DNA of 48,157 bases, taken from assembly GCA_012033355.1 (NCBI GenBank), contig JAAUQZ010000004.1:1-48157 (forward strand), read 5' to 3'. Of the stretch, positions 44,368 through 48,157 are shown one piece after another. Under the pieces are notes generated by a model. That model ran no database searches and was not told the DNA's origin. It saw only the letters and a list, made by a program, of their open reading frames with translations. Position 1 is the first letter of the stretch, and each line of letters opens with the position of its first letter. The position numbers were made by a program, and so were the translations under genes. Source of the DNA: Leptolyngbyaceae cyanobacterium RM1_406_9 (GTDB lineage: Bacteria; Cyanobacteriota; Cyanobacteriia; Elainellales; Elainellaceae).

Positions 44368-45477
44368 ATGGCTCAATTTCCTCTTGGTGTTGCTGTCGTT
44401 GGCACTGGCTTTGGTCAAAAAATTCACATTCCCGGATTTCAGGAACATCCTCGCACTCAGGTAATGGCGGTTTACCATCGTGACGGGGAGACGGCGAGGG
44501 CGATCGCCACCGCCCACGACATCCCCTATGCCTGCCAAAGTGTCGAAGAAATTCTTGCCCTGCCAGAGGTCAAAGCCGTCAGCATTTCCACTCCGCCTTT
44601 CCTGCACTACGAGATGGCAAAAGCGGTTTTGCAAGCCGGAAAGCATCTTTTGCTAGAAAAACCGACAACCCTAACCGCAAGGGAAGCAGCCGAGCTATAC
44701 CACCTGGCAACAGATCAGGGCGTTGCAGCACTGATGGACTTTGAGTTTCGCTATGTTCCAGCGTGGCAGCGCCTAGCCGAACTGCTGTCAGATGGCTTTG
44801 TTGGGCAAAAGCGCCTGATCAAAATCGACTGGCTGGTTTCAGGACGGGCTGACCCCAACCGCCTCTGGAACTGGTATTCCCGCAAAGATCAAGGTGGTGG
44901 CGCACTGGGAGCATTGGGTTCACACACATTCGACTACATTTCCTGGCTGTTTGGCCCCGTCCAGCGTCTATGCGGCCATTTGAGTACTGGAATTGCCACT
45001 CGACTCGACTCAGCAGGAGATGTAAAACCTGTAGATAGCGACGATACGTGTAACTTGATGCTGGAGTTGGCAGACGGTACGCCCTGTCAGGTGGCACTGA
45101 GCGCAGTTACCTATCAGGGCAGAGGGCATTGGGTGGAAGTGTATGGCGATCGCTGCACCCTGATTCTCGGTAGCGATCACCAGAAGGATTATGTGCATGG
45201 CTTTCGACTCTGGGCGAGTCAAGCAGGAGAGCCGTTAACCGAAGTAGAAATTCCTCAACGTTTGGAGTTTCCCAAGACTTACGCTGATGGTCGGCTGGCT
45301 CCGTTCATTCGGATTGTCGATCGGTTTGTGGAGGCGATCGAACGCGGCGAATCGCTTAAGCCTTCGTTACGCGAAGGACTTTATTCTCAGCTTTTGATGG
45401 ATTTGACCCACCAATCTAACGAAACTGGCACTTGGGTAAACGTACCCAGTCTAGAAAGTTTCTTGCGGCAGGCATAA
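44368..45477 (+). CDS. Gfo/Idh/MocA-family NAD(P)-dependent oxidoreductase
   Basis: A protein of 369 residues. The N-terminal Rossmann domain has VAVVGTGFGQKIHIPGFQEHP and STPPFLHYEMAKAVLQAGKHLLLEKPTT, with the family's EKP. The C-terminal alpha/beta domain follows (GGGALGALGSHTFDYISWLFGP, catalytic-type His). These enzymes oxidise or reduce sugars, inositols or bilins (BvdR is a relative). The substrate cannot be told. It starts 34 bases after the ClC gene, so cotranscription is possible. Confidence 0.9.
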   Translation: MAQFPLGVAVVGTGFGQKIHIPGFQEHPRTQVMAVYHRDGETARAIATAHDIPYACQSVEEILALPEVKAVSISTPPFLHYEMAKAVLQAGKHLLLEKPTTLTAREAAELYHLATDQGVAALMDFEFRYVPAWQRLAELLSDGFVGQKRLIKIDWLVSGRADPNRLWNWYSRKDQGGGALGALGSHTFDYISWLFGPVQRLCGHLSTGIATRLDSAGDVKPVDSDDTCNLMLELADGTPCQVALSAVTYQGRGHWVEVYGDRCTLILGSDHQKDYVHGFRLWASQAGEPLTEVEIPQRLEFPKTYADGRLAPFIRIVDRFVEAIERGESLKPSLREGLYSQLLMDLTHQSNETGTWVNVPSLESFLRQA

Positions 45478-45503
45478 TCTTTCTAAACTTATAGCGGTAG
45501 CCA

Positions 45504-45645
45504 TATTGATTGACAAATCTTCAAAGGGTGGATTTCGGCTACGCTCAATTCGCGGCTTCGCGGGTGCCGTAGGCTGAGCGCAGTCGAAGCCTACGGCACG
45601 GGAGAATCAGCCTTTCACGAGTTTTGTCAGTCAATCAGGACATTG
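45504..45645. repeat. Fold-back (MITE/REP-like) element
   Basis: A perfect 11-bp stem, GTGCCGTAGGC (45564-45574) and GCCTACGGCAC (45589-45599), encloses TGAGCGCAGTCGAA. Outer sequences mirror each other imperfectly: AAAGGGTGGATTTC against GAGAATCAGCCTTT, and GATTGACAAA against TTTTGTCAGTCAATC. It has the look of a non-autonomous palindromic repeat. No coding potential. Confidence 0.55.
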
Positions 45646-45689
45646 CCTCCTGACGTAAACGGCGAGCTTGTTCTTAGGCTTGCCTAACC

Positions 45690-45899
45690 AACAGTGAGGC
45701 CAACCTCGTAAGTAGCTAAGCTAACCTCATGAAGAGCGAGGCTAACCTCGCAGGTGATGAGGCCAACCTAGCGAACGGTGAGGCTGACTTCGTGAACGGT
45801 GAGGCTAGCTTCGTGAACAGTGAGGCTGGCTTCGTGAATGGTGAGGCTGGCTTCGTGGATGGTGAGGCTGGCTTCGTGAACGGTGAGGCTAGCCTAATG
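45690..45899. repeat. 21-bp minisatellite, ten units
   Basis: Ten head-to-tail 21-bp units with consensus AACGGTGAGGCTGGCTTCGTG. The right-hand units are nearly identical and the left-hand ones diverged, implying growth from the right. It fills most of the gap between the oxidoreductase gene and rlmD. Confidence 0.9.
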
Positions 45900-45908
45900 G
45901 GAAGTTAG
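45729..45908 (+). CDS. Possible heptapeptide-repeat peptide (59 residues) encoded by the minisatellite
   Basis: Because the unit is 21 bp, the plus strand stays open: ATG 45729 reads MKSEANLAGDEANLANGEAD followed by repeats of GEAGFVN and ends SLMGS at TAG 45908. There is no clear ribosome site. Differences between units often change amino acids, which favours a neutral repeat over a selected protein. Listed as a possibility only. Confidence 0.2.
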   Translation: MKSEANLAGDEANLANGEADFVNGEASFVNSEAGFVNGEAGFVDGEAGFVNGEASLMGS

Positions 45909-45945
45909 GTCAGCCCAGTTACAGGTATGGCTGATACAAGGGGTA

Positions 45946-45978
45946 AGATCTGCGACTTCTCGAAGAAGTCGCAGATCT
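45946..45978. repeat. 15-bp perfect hairpin upstream of rlmD
   Basis: AGATCTGCGACTTCT (45946-45960) and its exact complement (45964-45978) are separated by three bases (CGA). No T-run follows, so it is not a classic terminator. It is probably a dispersed palindrome; it may separate the minisatellite from rlmD transcription. With the neighbouring repeats it makes 45478-46071 a repeat-only gap. Confidence 0.75.
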
Positions 45979-46071
45979 GAGCGCTCGTTTAGTAAGAGCA
46001 GATTCGACAGGTATCTCCATCCAGGTAAATTGATATTAGCCTTGAAATGAAGAGAGCCAGGACAGCCAGAT

Positions 46072-47481
46072 TTGATCAGTCAAAAGTTTGGGCAGAGCCA
46101 GCCCCCGCAATGGCAGCAGGGGCAATTGCTGGAGATGGCGATCGCCGACCTGAGCAACAGCGGCGATGGCGTGGGCCGTTGGGAAGGGCGCGTGGTATTT
46201 GTGCCCAATGCAGTACCAGGCGATCGCGCTCTAGTGCGGCTGGTGCGTGTCAAACCCCAGTATGCTCATGGCAAACTCCATCAGCTTCTAGAAGCATCTC
46301 CCCATCGAGTCCAGCCTGAATGCAGCGTCTCTGATAAATGTGGCGGCTACGAATGGCAGTTCATTGACTATAGCTACCAGCTTCAGGTCAAGCGAGAACA
46401 GATTGTTGACGCGCTAGAGCGGATTGGCGGCATCGAGAACCCGCCCGTTGATGCTGTTCTTGCCTCAACTCCCTGGGGCTATCGCAACAAGGCAACTTTT
46501 CCGCTGGGTGTGTCGGCTTCTGGGCAGGTGCAGGCAGGCTATTACCAGAAAGGCACTCATCATCTAGTGAATCTGGATCAGTGCCCCATTCACGATACGC
46601 GACTCAATCCGCTGTTGGCAGAAGTAAAGCAAGATCTTCAGCAGCGCGGCTGGTCGATTTACGACGAAACGACGCATCAAGGAAAACTACGCCATCTTGC
46701 CCTGAGAATCGGTCGCCGCACCGGAGAAATGCTGCTTACCCTGGTGACAACCGACTGGCAGCTACCGGGAATTTCAGAACAGGCGGAGGAATGGCTTAGC
46801 CGCTATTCTCAACTGGTTGGTGTGGCGCTGAATCGGAATGGCGATCGCACCAACGTCATCTTCGGCACAGAAACCCGCTGCATTGCAGGTCGTCCTTACA
46901 TCCGAGAGATCTTTGCCGGATTGGAATTCCAGATTCGCCCTACTACATTCTTTCAGGTCAACACCGAACAAGCCGAAGCACTGCTTCAGGTGATTATGCA
47001 GGAATTGAATTTACAGGGAAATGAGGTGCTGTTGGATGCCTACTGCGGCATTGGTACGCTCACTCTGCCGCTGGCAAAGCAAGTTCGGCAGGCAATCGGG
47101 CTAGAGGTGCAGTCAGAATCCGTCGAGCAAGCTAGGTTAAACGCTTGCCTCAACAGCATTGAGAATGTCAGCTTTCAAACAGGTGCAGTAGAAGATCTCT
47201 TGCCGGGGATGGCGATCGCCACAGAACACAATTCTGAGGAGTCCGTCCCCGATATCGTCCTGCTTGACCCACCCCGAAAAGGCTGCGACCCTGCCGTAAT
47301 CCACGCTTTGCTGCAAACCCAACCCAACCGCATCGTCTACGTAAGCTGCAATCCATCCACTCTGGCGCGTGACCTGAAGCTGCTGTGTCAGGCTAGATAT
47401 CGCTTAACCCGTGTCCAGCCCGCCGACTTCTTCCCTCAAACACCCCATGTCGAATGTGCAGCGTTTTTGTCTGCCTGTTGA
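46072..47481 (+). CDS. rlmD: 23S rRNA (uracil-5-)-methyltransferase RlmD-like
   Basis: A protein of 469 residues from a TTG; an internal ATG at 46135 (MAIADLSNSGDG) is the alternative start. An N-terminal TRAM domain (about 20-75) is followed by the iron-sulfur region CSVSDKCGGYEWQ, in which the third cluster Cys of CGGC is Tyr. The methyltransferase domain has DAYCGIGTLTLPLA (SAM site), LLDPPRKGCD and catalytic Cys in VSCNPSTLARD. The enzyme class places m5U in 23S rRNA using SAM. Whether a full cluster is bound is uncertain. Confidence 0.92.
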   Translation: MISQKFGQSQPPQWQQGQLLEMAIADLSNSGDGVGRWEGRVVFVPNAVPGDRALVRLVRVKPQYAHGKLHQLLEASPHRVQPECSVSDKCGGYEWQFIDYSYQLQVKREQIVDALERIGGIENPPVDAVLASTPWGYRNKATFPLGVSASGQVQAGYYQKGTHHLVNLDQCPIHDTRLNPLLAEVKQDLQQRGWSIYDETTHQGKLRHLALRIGRRTGEMLLTLVTTDWQLPGISEQAEEWLSRYSQLVGVALNRNGDRTNVIFGTETRCIAGRPYIREIFAGLEFQIRPTTFFQVNTEQAEALLQVIMQELNLQGNEVLLDAYCGIGTLTLPLAKQVRQAIGLEVQSESVEQARLNACLNSIENVSFQTGAVEDLLPGMAIATEHNSEESVPDIVLLDPPRKGCDPAVIHALLQTQPNRIVYVSCNPSTLARDLKLLCQARYRLTRVQPADFFPQTPHVECAAFLSAC

Positions 47482-47528
47482 CGGTGTACTACGTCCTTGT
47501 CAGCAACTTTTCACAGCATGGATTAAAT

Positions 47529-47831
47529 CTAGGTTTGCGGAGATGCGTTGAGTTGCTGCTGAAGCTGCTGTACTTCCTCAATCGACAAACCCGTACCGCG
47601 AGCAACAACCTCAACTGGCAAGTTATCTCGTAGAAAATTAAGGGCGATTTCTCGCTGTTTCCTCGCCTCAGCCCTTGCTTCTGCTTCTGCTTGAATAGAA
47701 CGAAAAACTGTAGATTCTTGCATGATGTCCCTCCGCAATGTGCGGTAAACGACCTCGTTCTCCAATTTATCGGACTCCAACAGAATTAGTGCATCGGCGC
47801 GAATTGGTTCGAGAAGGCAGGCAACATGGGA
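47529..47831 (-). pseudogene. Internally deleted Rpn/PD-(D/E)XK transposase-like nuclease remnant
   Basis: The open frame reads CLLEPIRADALILLESDK, which resembles the nuclease N-part of cyanobacterial Rpn-type proteins. It jumps straight to ENEVVYRTLRRDIMQEST and a charged helical tail (EARAEARKQREIALNF), which belong to the C-terminus. Some 150 catalytic-core residues that usually lie between are missing, so the gene is a deletion remnant. An ATG inside (47780) could still express an 83-residue C-terminal piece. These families are mobile and often decay in cyanobacteria. Confidence 0.6.
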
Positions 47832-47907
47832 TTAGCGAAACCAAACTAGGCAGAAGGGCAGGCTTCGTTGGTACGATTGTTTACGCTGCCCGCCTTGAAT
47901 TAGCGCC

Positions 47908-48157
47908 ATGAAATTTAGCCAACTTGCCCAAACCATAGCTGCTGCCGATTGCACCAGTTTGACTAACCTTCCTAACTGCGATCCAGAAATTGTTGGAGTC
48001 GCAGCAATTGAGGAAGCATCTTCCGGCAGTCTCAGCTATGTGGAAGGGGCAAAGTTTGCGACTGAAGTGAGCAAAACGGCTGCCAGCGCCCTAATTTGCG
48101 CTAGATGAGCATTGCAGGCGACAGGCAACCGCACGTCAGATCGCCTGGATTGCCACT
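47908..48157 (+). CDS. lpxD: LpxD N-terminus (frame-interrupted and cut by window end)
   Basis: MKFSQLAQTIAAADCTSLTN and IEEASSGSLSYVEGAKFATEVSKTAASALI match the N-terminal uridine-binding domain of UDP-3-O-acylglucosamine N-acyltransferase, a lipid A enzyme. The frame then stops at 48108. Another frame continues QATARQIAWIAT, the expected next segment, and the piece between (DEALQA-like) is split over frames, so more than one indel lies within about 40 bases of the window end. Either the end is of poor quality or the gene is broken. Confidence 0.75.

Noticed and set aside
45690-45899. CRISPR array
   Set aside because: Units are directly tandem with no unique spacers; it is a minisatellite.

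Overview
The window is cyanobacterial. HIP1 palindromes (GCGATCGC) are dense through most genes. Several families are typical of oxygenic phototrophs: Ycf23/DUF561, DUF3086, DUF3119, a three-domain flavodiiron protein, hemL, and a large DUF4347/RTX surface protein. Gene order and dispersed palindromes suggest a filamentous, Leptolyngbya-like genome, but that placement is inference. The window opens and closes inside genes.

Layout. 1-5952: a truncated membrane-anchored coiled-coil protein, an OmpR-type response regulator with its sensor kinase, a PPC-domain metalloprotease and a pentapeptide-repeat protein. 6115-9586: ycf23, a tiny membrane protein and the ergothioneine genes egtB (frame-broken) and egtC. 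9751-15979: a kinase-like APH-fold protein, then a YnjBCD-like ABC importer (two permeases, ATPase, frame-broken Tat-exported binding protein) followed closely by a radical SAM protein. 16068-19260: an M16 protease pair, one subunit catalytic and one not. 19347-23584: a small membrane protein, MlaE permease, DUF3119, DUF3086 and agmatinase (frame-broken).

23644-32914 is the most interesting region. It is a six-gene minus-strand operon with short gaps: EAD1-trypsin, a three-helix membrane protein, EAD1-VMAP, MoxR-type AAA+, a vWA protein fused to a second trypsin, and a STAND-type NTPase with TPR-like repeats. This is an NTP-dependent biological conflict system of the vWA-MoxR-VMAP class. It is nearly free of HIP1 sites and looks more AT-rich than its flanks, as expected of an acquired island. 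The class is described in the literature. What may be new is the combination: two serine protease modules, a candidate membrane effector and a STAND NTPase in one operon.

33475-48157: mobA, a flavodiiron protein, a membrane protein, hemL, a lectin/RTX protein, a ClC transporter with CBS domains (frame-broken), a Gfo/Idh oxidoreductase, a 21-bp minisatellite, rlmD, an Rpn nuclease remnant and the start of lpxD (frame-broken).

Recurrent problem: at least five otherwise well-preserved genes (egtB, the ynjB-like gene, the first M16 gene, agmatinase, ClC) each need one extra base to restore the frame, mostly in or next to short homopolymers, and lpxD at the window end needs more than one correction. 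Sequencing or assembly error is the simplest explanation, so I annotate these as single frame-interrupted genes. No tRNA, rRNA, insertion sequence or CRISPR array was recognised by eye.
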